64,000 bases of DNA from Aphelenchoides besseyi (lineage: Eukaryota; Nematoda; Chromadorea; Rhabditida; Aphelenchoididae). Every line of letters begins with the position of its first letter. The stretch's first letter is position 1. Below are positions 34,898-46,469 of this stretch, one piece after another. The position numbers were made by a program, and so were the translations under genes. The notes under the pieces are model-generated. The model ran no database searches, was not told where the DNA came from, and saw nothing but the letters and a program-made list of their open reading frames with translations. The stretch spans positions 7,378,001 to 7,442,000 of the forward strand of contig JAMPIQ010000003.1 of assembly GCA_024699855.1 (NCBI GenBank), given 5' to 3'.

Positions 34898-37800
34898 GTC
34901 TAAACAAGCGAAGTCAACAGATAACTCGGAGCCGAACACGCCAAGCGAATTGAAATGACCGTCGAATCACTCCATTTGACGACCAATTAACCGCAAAAAA
35001 CAGCTCAATGAACGGAATTCAAGAGGACGATGTGAGTAATCAGTTGCGAAAGGTTCCGTTAATTTGATTTCAACACCCACAGATGGAACTGTAGGGATTA
35101 GAAGGCTGACTCGCACATTCCAAAAAGAAGTGTAAAAAGTTTGCGATCAGATTTTACGACAAAGTCGGTCGTCAGAATTGGGAGGACGAGCGCCCACTGA
35201 TGACTCGGTTTAATCAACGGCGCGATTCGCGTTGACCGGACGTCCAAATTCGAAATCCGCAAAGGTCTTAAAATAACAAAAAGATCGTTCAATTTGCGCG
35301 CAACGATAATCCACGCATAACTCCGCGTTTTTACAACTGCGGTTTCTGCGCGGTGTTCTCGAAATGGTGCGCGAGGTGTGATTAGAATCTGGAGAGGAGT
35401 TTGAAGCTTTTTACAAGCTCAATTCGCAGCTCATTTTTCGGTCAGTCGGACAGTCGGACCTTCGGATCACGGAGAAGCGATTGCCGCCGCTGAACGTGTT
35501 TCCATGTTTGCACAAATCAACGGGCAACTTATGCAACAGAGTGGTGATTGTACGACGAAGTTCCTGAGATTTTGGGAACAAGTTCCGCCAATTCGGGAGT
35601 CAAAGAGCTCGTTACAAATCCAAACGACTCGCTTATGATCCTTACAAGAGATCATTTTTCACGCCTCATTGCCACCCTACAAATGGTTTCACGCAAAAAC
35701 AAAGACGTCGTCGTCTTGTTAATTCCAAGTCAGAAAAAAAGACGATTGCGTAACCGAGAAACCATGCCATCGGAAATCGACTCATTGCGGTAGGCGCAGT
35801 TTATCTCAAGTTTTGATCTGCGTGCTATAGAAACCGCTGGCACTTTACAACGAAACGCGACGTTTGTCACCGTACGACGCAGCGATTTGGCGCATTGTTT
35901 TTGTAAAAACGGCACGCGCTCAATCTTTTTTTCCGAACTTCGCCGCGAGTCGATCGTCTTTTTTGACTAATGATCTGAACCGTAACTCACGCATTTCGAC
36001 GCGCAAATGGACGTCCGCTAAACGCAACAAAACTTCGAGCGTTTGAGAACCGACCCAAATTGTGAGTATCGATTACGCAGCCGAGTTGATTTGATTAAAC
36101 GGCGCCGTCGTGCGAATTTCACGCAAAACTGATTTGGAATTGGGCGGACGATTTTTGTTGTTTTAAGAAACACGAAACTTTCGAACTCAAAACGCGGCAA
36201 TTTCGCGGTCGCAGAAACGGAAATCCAGAAGTTTGGGCGCAGCAAATTGGAGGCGCAAATTGCGTGGAATTCACTTGATCCACGACGCATACGGTAAACG
36301 TTTTGGGGTTCTAAATTGAAACGCACGTTTCCGAGTGTTTGCGAAATTTTGGGTTTCCATTTGAAACGCCACTTCATTTGTTCGAGACGTGTGGCGATTT
36401 TTGTTTGCATGGATTTTGTGCAAATGGCCGCATGAATTGCGAATCACGCAACGTCCTTCATCAGCGTTGAGAGGTGTCAAACCGGCGGGAGCTTCCGTTT
36501 AGACCATCAGAAGTCAAGTGCGAAGATTGCGGTCGATTTCCGTTTCGATTATGTTTGTTTAATCGTTTTATTTGTCTTCTGAAGATCCGACCTGCAGGAT
36601 GACTAATCCGTCTTCATAAGGTAACCGAATAGACGACGGCAAAGTGTTCTTAACACTCCGGAAAGCAATCCCACAGACAAGTGCCGGAGCGTGCGTGGAA
36701 TTCGAACAAATTGACGCATCCGGATCGTTGTCGCAATCCAAGCGGCGTTAATGAAGACGCAAAAGATCCGCGCGCCGTTTTACTATCGATCGCAAACAAA
36801 ATTTGCATCCGCCGCGTTTTGGAATTTTACGTTCAAGTGAAATGACGCGCAATCGAACCGTAAAGTTGATCGGGATTTTGAAGCGAAAGTCGCGACGCGT
36901 GCCAATTTGCTCGAGAATTGGAATGAGACGCACACAACGTGATAAATGAGCAGACGTCAAATGTTGCGCAACAGAAACGAATGCAAATATGGGAATTGTA
37001 ATTTCGACAAACAGTGAGCGTAATTAATCCAAAACCGTTTGTCTTTGTTTCAACAAACGTCAATATGATTCCCGATTATAATCGAGGCGCCGACGACGTT
37101 TGTTCGAAAGACCGGAAAGTTCGGAGCTTGAGGTCGGGAATTCAAATCGCCAATTTGGATCAATTGCTTTTCATCGACTCCGCCCATTTTTATTGACTGG
37201 CGCGGTTGCTTCACAAGTCAGTGGGTTGCTTGTGAACTAAGTTCGAAATTAATAAGAAAACTCGTCCAACAACCCTCGGTTTACACTCTCGAAGCCCATA
37301 AATTCCACAAAACAACAACCACCGACTGCGGTTTCCCGACTCGATTGCCAGTTCATCAAAACGACTAATCAATCGACAGTGGTTTTTTATTCGATGCAAT
37401 AAAACGCCGCAGGGGCAGAGAATTTACACTTCGAACTTGTAACTGGAAAACAACTTCTAGTCGATTTCGAAAGGTTTTATGAATTCATTTGGGTCAAACG
37501 GTTACATCGAGATCGAAAAGCTTGTTATCTGACGCTTGAGATCGGACAACTTTTTTCGCAGGTGGAATGTCACTCGTCAATTACCGCAGTTTTCAAGTCC
37601 ATCGAGCTAATTGGGTCAGGCGCTAGCGCAGTTAAATGAGAAGCAAATTTTTCAAATTTCAATTGATGAGCTCAATCGATGAGCTAATCGTCGTAGTAGC
37701 ACTCGGCACATGAGTACCGAACACTTTCATTGACACTTCTGAGCAAACCGGAAACCACCTGCTCGAAAGCGAATTCGATTAATTAGTCACTTGATGCTCC

Positions 37801-39189
37801 AAAAAACAATTGAGAGAAATGAATCATAAACCCGAGAAGTTAATCAGCGAACAAAATCGTATCGTGTAGCGATTAGAGACGTAAACATCGATGACCAGTA
37901 AAAGTGATTAGAAACTTGGGAATCAACTTTCCATGAATCGGGATGTCAATTCGGATCGTGGGTATCGTTTTGATCTCGTGGTTTTGGCACCCGAGTTCGA
38001 TCGTTTCCAATTAAGATCAAACATTGGAATTGGAATGAGCGAAAGCATCGCAACTTGAAGCTAATCGGTGTCATTTGACGGCGAAAACGTGTACCGGAGG
38101 TGTCGACGGGAATTCGGTTGAGATTGATCGGTTTAATGATCAAACCACGGAGCTTAATTGCTTGTGATAAAAACAATCTTACCGACTCAATGAGGACAAG
38201 GACGTGAATTTTTATGTTTCGTTTGGTGCTTGGTGGTTCCAAGGCCAAAACTCGCATCATAACACGAGAAGAACGCGGGTTGAGAACGAATCAACAAGCT
38301 ACAGTTGAGCTGAATCTATAACTTCACAAACAAGCGTATCAACTCGAACGCAATGACCAGCAAATCAACTGTTTCGCGTCAATTTAGTCGGGAGATGCGA
38401 ACGCGAATTGTCGTTCTGAAATCCGCTCAATTCGATTTGCATCGTCATCGCAACGCTCGGGAACGTGAAATCGAAACCGCCGGGTCAACTGATCGCAATT
38501 AACCGATTCCAGGAAATGATTGATTAGCGTGTTATTGCGATAAATGCAAAATCTGATTACTCACTAGCAACTTCGACCATCGCAACCCACAGGAATCTCC
38601 ACTGTTAGTGAAAAAACTCGAGACCGTACGTCTTTCGATCAATCAACTTCGCACTTTCAATCGACCCACGAAAACAAACGGCTGCAAAAAACCGTCCAAT
38701 CAATCCGAACTTCTCAATCGACCGATCGGCCTTGAAATTTTCGTTTCTCTCGTCCTGTTCTATCGTTGTGTTTTTACACTGACAGTGAGCACAAATGAGA
38801 TGGTTGGTCACGGTTATCAAGTTGAATAGTCGCAACATCGAAATTTTGCGCTCGACCGAACGGCACAAGTTGTCAGCCAAAAGCCCATCGACCCCGTTGT
38901 TTTACACTACGATTTCGCGCCCATACGTGATCTCAACGACAATCAATTGTACACAAGCGATTGATTTCTATTCGCTTTACAACAGAAAAGAATACGGTTA
39001 TAGAGTGTTTTTGGATCCCCAATTAAGTTTGTATTTGGGTCTGATAATCTGCAACATACGGTAATCCCAACGACAATGCAACATTTGACCGTATTGCCGA
39101 GAGTGCCGGCATTGTGTCAGATGTTGCTGTGGATTTTGAAATCAAACAGATTCACTGATTTCTTTCACTGATGTGATCTTCTCAGCTCA
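34898..39189. other. 4.3-kb gene-poor region between divergent fusogen and REV1 genes
   Basis: Open frames are present on both strands (for example minus 36018-36410, minus 37946-38260 and plus 38608-39064), but none shows a recognisable motif, splice-linked partners or a good start context. It is by far the largest gap in a window where genes are usually 100-1200 bases apart. It lies directly 5' of the fusogen, whose relatives have large upstream control regions in C. elegans, so a regulatory function is the leading inference. No tandem repeat or transposon was recognised. Confidence 0.5.
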
Positions 39190-41950
39190 ATGTCTCCATT
39201 GGATTTTGCACAACTTGAGTTTCAAGATGATTCCGAACAATCGGCGGAAGATGAATTGGATTTGGAAAAAGATGGCGACTTCAGGAACTTTGTGAGTTCT
39301 GTTTCTTTTATTTCTATTTTGGCTTTTTCAGGGACATTATATGCAAGCAAAAGTGATCAAGTTGAAGCATCAGGTTCACGAAGATTTGGTCACAAAGTCC
39401 AAGTTATTCGACGGAATTTCGATTTACGTTAATGGATGGACAAGTGGGTTGATAGCGTTTCTGGTTATCACTTGTTTTTAGCTCCAACAGCATTTCAACT
39501 GAGGCGTATTATAACCGAAAATGGAGGAAGATATCATCACTACATTCAAGACGAGACCACTTACATCATCGCAACGGCACTGTCCGAATCACGTTGGAAG
39601 AAAATTCGTGCGAATCAAACGGTTGTTCGACCCGAATGGATTTCAAAATGGCAAGTATCTCTTCTCTTTCTGTTGTTAATTTCATTCTTTAGTTTGAACT
39701 TAAAGAAATTGTTGCCAGTTCAAGACTTTCTGCTAACAAGAGTGAATCAGACCAATCAACCCAGTCCTTCGTCAGAAACAACGCTTCCTTCGCGATTAAT
39801 TTTGCCTGAACCACGGCCTTCCAAAGTTGTTCTTCCAACGCTACTGCGACCAACTAGACGTTCATCCGAATCCAATTTCGAAGTTGAGAAACAGACTGAA
39901 ATAGAAGCACAAAATGAATCTGAAGAGTTCAATTTGATCACAAATCGACATCCGCTTCCACAATGTCGGCCATCAACGTCGAGACAGGATGGAAAACTAC
40001 AAAACGGAATTGACGAGTTCTACGATCGCTCTCGATTGCATTTGCTATCAACCACCAAAACCATAATGAAAGAGTTTGTTGTTGAAATGCGAAGAAACGT
40101 TGAAAATCACGACTTTACTTCTCGACATCGATTGAAGCATCTACAAAAATACGAAGCGTAATTGAACTAACGCTTATGATCATCTTTACAGAAATAATTT
40201 CAGTCAAAATTTGAAAACTGAACCGGTGGTTTGTCATCTCGACATGGATTGCTATTTCGTTTCGGTTGCACTCAAAACCAGACCTGAACTTCGTGGGAAG
40301 CCAGTAATCATTACTCATGCCAAAGTAAATACTCTTTTCTCTGCTTTTTATTTTGTTTAGTCAACAGATGGAAGAGCGACTTCCGAAATTGCGACTTGTT
40401 CGTACGAAGCTCGTGCGCGGGGTGTTGACAAATCGATGTGGGTATCTGAAGCAAGAAAACTATGTCCGGATCTCATTTGTTTACCGTACCAATTCGACGA
40501 ATATCGAGAGACTTCAAAATTGTTGTACGCGATTATCGGTCGATACACACTGGACATTCAGGCAATTTCGCTTGATGAAGTTTTATTTGATTTGGCTCCA
40601 TTATGTAACGAGTACCAGATCAAAGACCCGTTGGATGTTATCAGTCTTATTCGACAAGAAATCTTTGAAGAAACTCAGTGTACTGCATCTGCTGGATTAG
40701 GTAGAAAGAGCACTCACTTATTGATCATACGATTTAAGGTCCAAATCCGGTTGTTGCACGTTTAGCAACCAAGAAAGCGAAACCCAATGGTCAATATCAT
40801 GTACGACAAGCGATGCTCGACGAGTTTATGAAGGAACAGGATGTGATGGATTTGCCATCGATTGGTCATGCAACACTGAAGACACTGAAGAAGAAGTTCG
40901 GAAATGTTAAAACTTGTGCGCAGTTGCAATCAATTTCGTTGAAAGATCTTCAAAACCTTTTTGGTCCAGTGAGAGGAAAATCGGTTCGTTTCGATAAGAA
41001 ACATCAGTGAAATTGGAACGTTTAGATTTACAATCTTTCTCGCGGAATCACTGATTATCAATTGCAATTGACCGACACAGCAGCTCGTTCATCTGTTTCT
41101 TGTAACATCAATTTTGGTGTTCGTCTACATACCGAACAAGATCTCGACGACTTTCTTCACGATATTTCCCAGCAATTGGCCAAGAAACTTGCAGAAGCGA
41201 AGTTAAAAGGTTCAACGTTGTCGTTGAAATTGCTTGTTAGTATATCTGTTTCTATCAAATTCAAACATAACTTCAGATTAGACATCCCGATGCGCCGATT
41301 GAACCGGAGAAATACGGTGGGCACGGCAAGTGTAACACCTATTCTAAAGCGAAACCAATGGTCAAACACACGGACGATCCGGAAGTTATTTTCAAAGATT
41401 CGAAACAGTTGGTCAACGGATTGAAACCGACAATCAGCGACATTCGCGGGATATCAATTCAAATGACAAACTTTCTGTCAAGAGATGATTTTCCAACATC
41501 GAGAAAAAGGTGTTCAAGCGAAGTCGATGCGAAGGTGAAACGACGACGTTCGAACAATGTGTGTGCACGAGAAGATGGACACAACTACGTTTATCAAATG
41601 TTCGACTCAATGTCGTCAATGGTAAGTCGATCGAAAAAACTGGTAAAAAGTTTTCTATTTAGCCGGAACACAAGTGCATTTGCAATGGAGATCATGAGAT
41701 GTCAATTGAGCTGAAAGACACACCGACGTTTTCATCTATTTGTGTGATACGTTGTCTTTTTCACAAACTAGTTTGGGAAGAAGATTACAAAATGTTGGAT
41801 TCGTGTTTCTACAAAATGATTAGCAGCATAAAACAAAACGATCAATCTCATGGTGGATGGATGAACATTATGCGATATCTACATCGCGACATAAATCTGC
41901 TGGGAATGCAACTTTTTAGATACGCAATCTTAAAGCATTGCTTTGACTAA
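39190..41950 (+). CDS. rev-1: REV1 translesion DNA polymerase
   Basis: About ten exons. An N-terminal BRCT domain (KSKLFDGISIYVNGWT, then GRYHHYIQDETTYIIATALS, then VVRPEWISK) is followed by a disordered Ser/Pro linker and then a Y-family polymerase domain. Catalytic metal ligands lie in CHLDMDCYFVSV and AISLDEVLF. The helix-hairpin region has DLPSIGHATLKTLKKKFG, and the little-finger domain follows (SVSCNINFGVRLHTEQDLDD). The C-terminal about 80 residues may be the polymerase-exchange domain. The enzyme inserts dCMP opposite damage and scaffolds other translesion polymerases. The ATG follows CTTCTCAGCTCA, a likely trans-splice acceptor. One intron (39651-39692) uses a GC donor. Dinb-type Pol kappa is excluded by the BRCT domain. 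Confidence 0.92.
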
Positions 41951-42230
41951 CGTTTTTTTAAACAATCTAATTAGTTTGATTCTGTGTCACTAGATAAACT
42001 GCTTGTACATTACATTGAAGGAGAGAAATCAATTGAGACGGTGCTTTCAAGGTCGAGTCATCTCTTGCTTTGAGTGTAAGACAAATTGGCACCGTCATGT
42101 CTCGTTCTTTCAGTGAGGTATCGATTGGAAATTGGGTTGCTGACGAATTGCCGAGTTTTCGTGTTTCCAGTGTTCATTTTTATTGTTGGCAAGAAAATTG
42201 CAGATTATTCACGATTTTAGTGTTATCGAA
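41951..42230. other. Short intergenic stretch
   Basis: No gene is seen. ACGATTTTAG at 42211-42220 lies 10 bases before the next ATG and may be a trans-splice acceptor. Confidence 0.4.
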
Positions 42231-44447
42231 ATGGATCCGTGGCAACAACAATCTTACCCACAAGGAGGACCACCGAATCCACAAGCGGTAAGCGAGAGAA
42301 TTCGCAGCGTTCATTGGAATATTTTAGGGTCCACCAAATGATGCCGGTGGTTATCAAGGTTATTTTGCTGATTCTGGAGCTCCACCACCTCAGCCACAAC
42401 CTTTGATGGCGGCCATGATGCCCCCGCGCGATCAGTCCAGATGGGGACAAGCACCACCGCCAATGCACAATCAACCACCACCCTACGGGTAAGAAGAGTT
42501 TTGATTTTAAAAATTTGGGTTTTTACGTGAGAGACAGTTGAGTTTCATGTTAAGAAAAGATGAACGAAATAAGTTTTGTTTATCGTAAAACGTCAAGTTG
42601 ACGAAAATAAAGTTTCACAGGTGTTATTGAAGGTGTACAGGTAACGTGTATGTTAACAATTAATCCAATCAATGCATAGGTTTTTTGTTATCTCAGCGAT
42701 AGAAGAAGTATTAATGTGATTGCCGAAGGTCTCTCTCTATGTGTTACAATCGTTCCATTTCAGCGGCGGTCAAGCGGGAGTTCCACCAAGTGGCTCCTAT
42801 CGAGGTATTTTAATGCGATTATGTGCTGTTTTATATTTGAGTGTTGTACAATAGAAAGGAGTTATAACCGACGGTCTGGGATTGAATCTAATGAGTCTTG
42901 AAATTTGTATTCATTGTTAGAGTCAGGGTATATTTCAATCAAATTACAATTAGTGTCGCACAAAAGAAGTCGATTGATTGTTTTCATTTCATCTAATTTC
43001 CGTATCCTTTGGGTCTTCAACGATTTTTGCTTATTTACTTGAATATGACGATTTCAGACGGCTACAATGCGAGTTACGATATGGGTGGTCGTGGCGGTAA
43101 TCAATCTTATGGCAACAATGAAAGCAGCTCTGGACCACCGATGCCAAATAAAATGGTTTTTGTTTCTGGGCTTCCACAACAGTAAGTTCGAATCCGTGAG
43201 TTTTGCAGTCAACCAAACGATTCAGTGCGAATGAGACGTTTATCTACGACGTCTTTTCGGCTGAAGGTCCTATTGAGATCAATGAAGCGAATGGAAAGCC
43301 GAAAATCAAAATCTATCTGGATCACGGAATTTCCAAAGGCGAATGTACAATTTCGTTCGAAGATGAGGCTTCGGCTCAAAAAGTTATCGATTCAATGAAC
43401 GGTAAGTTCTCGTTGATTACCTATGTGTATTGATGATAAATCTTCAGGAAGACCATTTCCGGGCAGCGAGAATATTTTGAGCTTGAGTTTCGCCAAATTC
43501 TCTGGCAACAGCGGTCGAGGTCGAGGTGGAGGTGGACGTGGTTTTGGCGGACGAGGTCGTGGAGGTTTTAACGGTGAGTTTTCAAACTTAGCAACAATAT
43601 TTTGAGACTATTTCTTGTTGCTAAACATAGACTTCAGCTCGTTCAAAACATCTTGATTGGTTGTCGTTTAGATCGCGGAGATTCTGGCCGAGGTGGCAAC
43701 TCGTATCGTGGAAATCGCGATGGCAATTATGACTCAAGACCGCGAGGTGGAGGACGATTTAATGGTGGACAAAATGGTCGGTTTGTTTATTCGATTATAG
43801 CAAGCGTTTTTACTTGTAGATTACGAACAACGCGGTAGTTATCGGAATGATGGTAAGCACTCAACATTATTAAACGTGATATATAATCTATGTTTAGATC
43901 GCGGTGATTTTGGCAGAGGTGGTGGATCATCGTCGTATCGCGGACGAGATAGAAACGACGGTAAGCATACGATCTTTATTTACGCTAAGTCTTCTTTTTA
44001 GATCGTGGCCGGCCACCTTATGGTCAAGATGGTGGTTCTTACAATCGCAATTTTGACGGTAAGTAATCAATTTTCAAGACTTGACAATCGATTGGAAGTT
44101 CATGTACTTTAACTGTTGTATTCCAGATCGTTCGCGAGGAGGAGGTGGTGGTGGCGGTTTTCGCGGTGGTAACTCGTCGTATCGTGGAGGTCGCGATGGA
44201 AATTATGATTCACGACCACGAGGTGGTTTTCGTGGAGGTCGAGGAGGTAACATAACAACGAACTGTGATATTTAACTTCGCTTGTTAAGGTGGAAACTCT
44301 CGCGAAGGAGATTGGGATTGTCCTTGTGGAAACAACAACTTCGCTTTTCGCACTGAATGCAATTCCTGCAAACAACCACGAGCGGATGGAAGTGGAAGCC
44401 AAATGCGAGGTCCACCACGTTCGAACGACCGTCATCGACCGTATTAA
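42231..44447 (+). CDS. fust-1: FET-family RNA-binding protein (FUS/TAF15-like)
   Basis: Domain order matches FUS/EWS/TAF15: a short Pro/Gln/Gly-rich N-terminus ([15 protein letters not shown]), an RRM ([10 protein letters not shown], then [20 protein letters not shown]), RGG tracts ([18 protein letters not shown]), and a RanBP2-type zinc finger ([20 protein letters not shown], then CKQPR). It stops at 44445-44447. The first Cys pair of the finger is shortened (CPC instead of C-x4-C). The protein binds pre-mRNA and phase-separates in the nucleus. A small exon (about 42763-42803) sits between two long introns (about 270 and 250 bases), unlike the 45-base norm of this window. The C. elegans relative is known to regulate its own splicing, so these introns may serve that. 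Confidence 0.9.
43672..44246 (+). repeat. Five phase-matched RGG exons with short introns
   Basis: Consecutive exons 43672-43776 (105), 43820-43852 (33), 43898-43960 (63), 44002-44058 (57) and 44127-44246 (120) all have lengths divisible by three, begin in the same phase with AT (four with ATCG, completing Asp-Arg after the intron), and end in G. They encode DRGD..RGG-type repeats; [17 protein letters not shown] recurs in the first and last. The pattern is that of exon duplication. Confidence 0.8.
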
Positions 44448-44884
44448 ACGAGAAGAGTCGCCACTTGTTATCCTCTATTGTATTTATCACAACATTCAAA
44501 TTTTCGGAACATTTAAAGTGTTGAATCCCCAAAATCTTAACGTTTATTTTAGTCAATTGTAATATGCATTGTGAATGATTGTGATTACTAATAAAGTTCA
44601 TTGGAACCACATGAGACGGGAAATGCGTTTGATGTTCAGTTTCCTTCTTCGAACGGATACCCTGGATGCCCGGTCCCAGCCGGTTGAACGAAAAGTCGAA
44701 ATTCCTCTTGAGTTTCATCGAACCGCTTCAATTCATCGGACGTTAATTCGAAATCAAAAATTTAAATGTTTTCACGAATTCGCTGCAGACTTAAACTTTT
44801 CGGAATTACGGCGATTTTAAGTTGAGTCGAATGCCGTACAATCAGTGAATTGTCGTCTTATTTCATCTAAAATTCTAATGTTTC
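44448..44884. other. Convergent 3' UTRs
   Basis: AATAAA near 44591 serves the FET gene. Open frames on both strands here are not supported as coding. Confidence 0.45.
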
Positions 44885-45608
44885 TTAGTCTAAATAAGAT
44901 TGCTGACATTCGGTAAATGCCATGCGGAGTTCGACCTAAAAGCTAGAAACTTGTTTAAAAACAAGACTCACTTGCAGGTTATGAGGTTTGATCTCGACGA
45001 CATTGTACAACGATTGAATTTGTTTTGGACTGAAATCCGAAACTCCAATCGCGTGGAACATCCCCGCATTATAAAACCTCTATTGAACCGTCCAGGTTTG
45101 AATATGAGAAGTTAGATCGAGAACAGCTTGTTTGCCATTCATTTCAGCTTCTGTACCTTCAGCATTCAGCTATCGAAAAGAATTAATCAGAAAACAACAA
45201 TAACTGGCTTTAACTGGACATAATGAGTGAAGTAAATACAAATCGATGTAGTCGGTTCGAAGGTCTTTGAGTTGTTGCAAAACCGTTTTCTCGATCAACG
45301 AAGGCTCAGAGAAATGTGGAGGAAACTGAAAACAAAAGCTAAGTAAATAAGGTCAGTTTTCCACCAACCTTCGACGTAATGGAAATGTCTTCACGTTTCA
45401 CTTTACCGGACTTGTAGATTTCCTCCAAAATCTCGCCAATCAACGACTCGTTTCCATAATACCAAGTAGTACCGATGCAGCGATAGCCCGCATCGATGGC
45501 CGTTTTGATGTTTGTTTTCAACTCGTCTTTATTCGCTAACATTCCCAACCCAAACAGCGGTTGTTTCAGACCGTTAGACAACGTGACATAATGTGCAAAA
45601 TGAGTCAT
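44885..45608 (-). pseudogene. Truncated aldo-keto reductase
   Basis: The N-terminal half of an AKR (alpha/beta barrel, NADPH-dependent carbonyl reduction): strand 1 GLGMLANKDE, then AIDAGYRCIGTTWYYGNESL, REDISITSK, TDYIDLYLLHYV, AIGVSDFSPKQIQSLY. In the catalytic tetrad the Tyr (YYGNE), Lys (ITSK) and His (LLH) are present, but the Asp of the usual HIDTA motif is Gly (CIGTT). After about 190 residues the last exon ends VELRMAFTECQQSYLD and stop, where normal AKRs continue VELHPY and run to about 310-320 residues including the NADPH-binding C-terminus. So it lacks both a catalytic residue and the cofactor site. A degraded copy, though still spliceable. Confidence 0.75.
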
Positions 45609-46469
45609 CAGATTGAAACTAAAAAGCGCAAAATCGCTGTTTTTTTGTTCGACAAAACAAGTTTGTGACTCCGAAAAATCATCAAACTACAAGCTCCAAT
45701 TGCCGGTTCGTAGTTTATAAGCACAATTCCGATAATCCAGCGGCTGACGTTATTGAAAACCTCAGAGATGGTCATATCGCTCAAATTCGAATTCTCCTTT
45801 TTGATCGATTCATATCCTCAAATAGACCCTTTGCAAAGTCTGCAACCTCATTGGAACAATCAATAACCGTTTCGAGTATCAACTGAAATCATAAGTTCAA
45901 TATAACCCCACTGCAAACTAGCGAATTTTCATAACTGCATTTTGCAATTACGATCATTCGACGTAAAACATTGTACGGCGGCTTATCAACCTTTTCGATT
46001 GGATGAACGTTTGGATTGACAGCTGAGAGGTTGAGCAACAAAACAAAACGAAAACTCGTAAATGAACGGCGGCAATGCGGCGCCATTTTTCCTCAACCCA
46101 TCAATCCACAATAACGATAACACTGATAGTTTCCATTGGCAACCCATTACGGCGCCTTAGGATTTGCATTCGACCTGCAGAGCTGTCAATCCCGAACCCT
46201 AGCATCGACAGGTCGCAGTTGATAATAAACGACAATGATGATAAGCAGAGCAAGTGGTTGGTGTGCGTGGTGCTAATTGAGTGTCAAAGGGCGGTCGTGA
46301 TGGTCATTTGCAACACGACGACCATCGAACGTCAGTTCATTACGCTTATTCTTGTTCACATAAAAAGCCAAACGTTCAGGCCAATGCATTCAAATCGTCC
46401 GATCGTTCCAACTTCTGAAATCACACGGACGAGTCTCGAACGTTCCTTCTTTTCGACTACCGTACTAAA
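45609..46469. other. Upstream region of vitellogenin, possible unresolved minus-strand exons
   Basis: The right half (46080-46469) looks like the vitellogenin promoter, with several GATA-type sites (TGATAA at about 46220 and 46239, GATAAC at about 46116). The left half has minus-strand coding-like text in two frames (for example ETVIDCSNEVADFAKGLFED at about 45790-45880, and SEVFNNVSRWIIGIVLINYE at about 45710-45770) that I could not join. It may be a decayed gene. Confidence 0.4.
46184..46190 (+). promoter_or_regulatory. VPE1 vitellogenin promoter element
   Basis: An exact TGTCAAT, the VPE1 heptamer defined in Caenorhabditis vit promoters, lies about 280 bases before the vitellogenin start, among several GATA-like sites that resemble VPE2 (CTGATAA). 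Confidence 0.55.

Noticed and set aside
36640..36710. Hairpin CTCCGG...CCGGAG as an H/ACA or other small RNA
   Set aside because: Only a 6-8 base stem and no box motifs at the right spacing.
35000..38900. Several 60-130-codon frames in the gene-poor region
   Set aside because: No domain, no splice-linked exons and no consistent strand.
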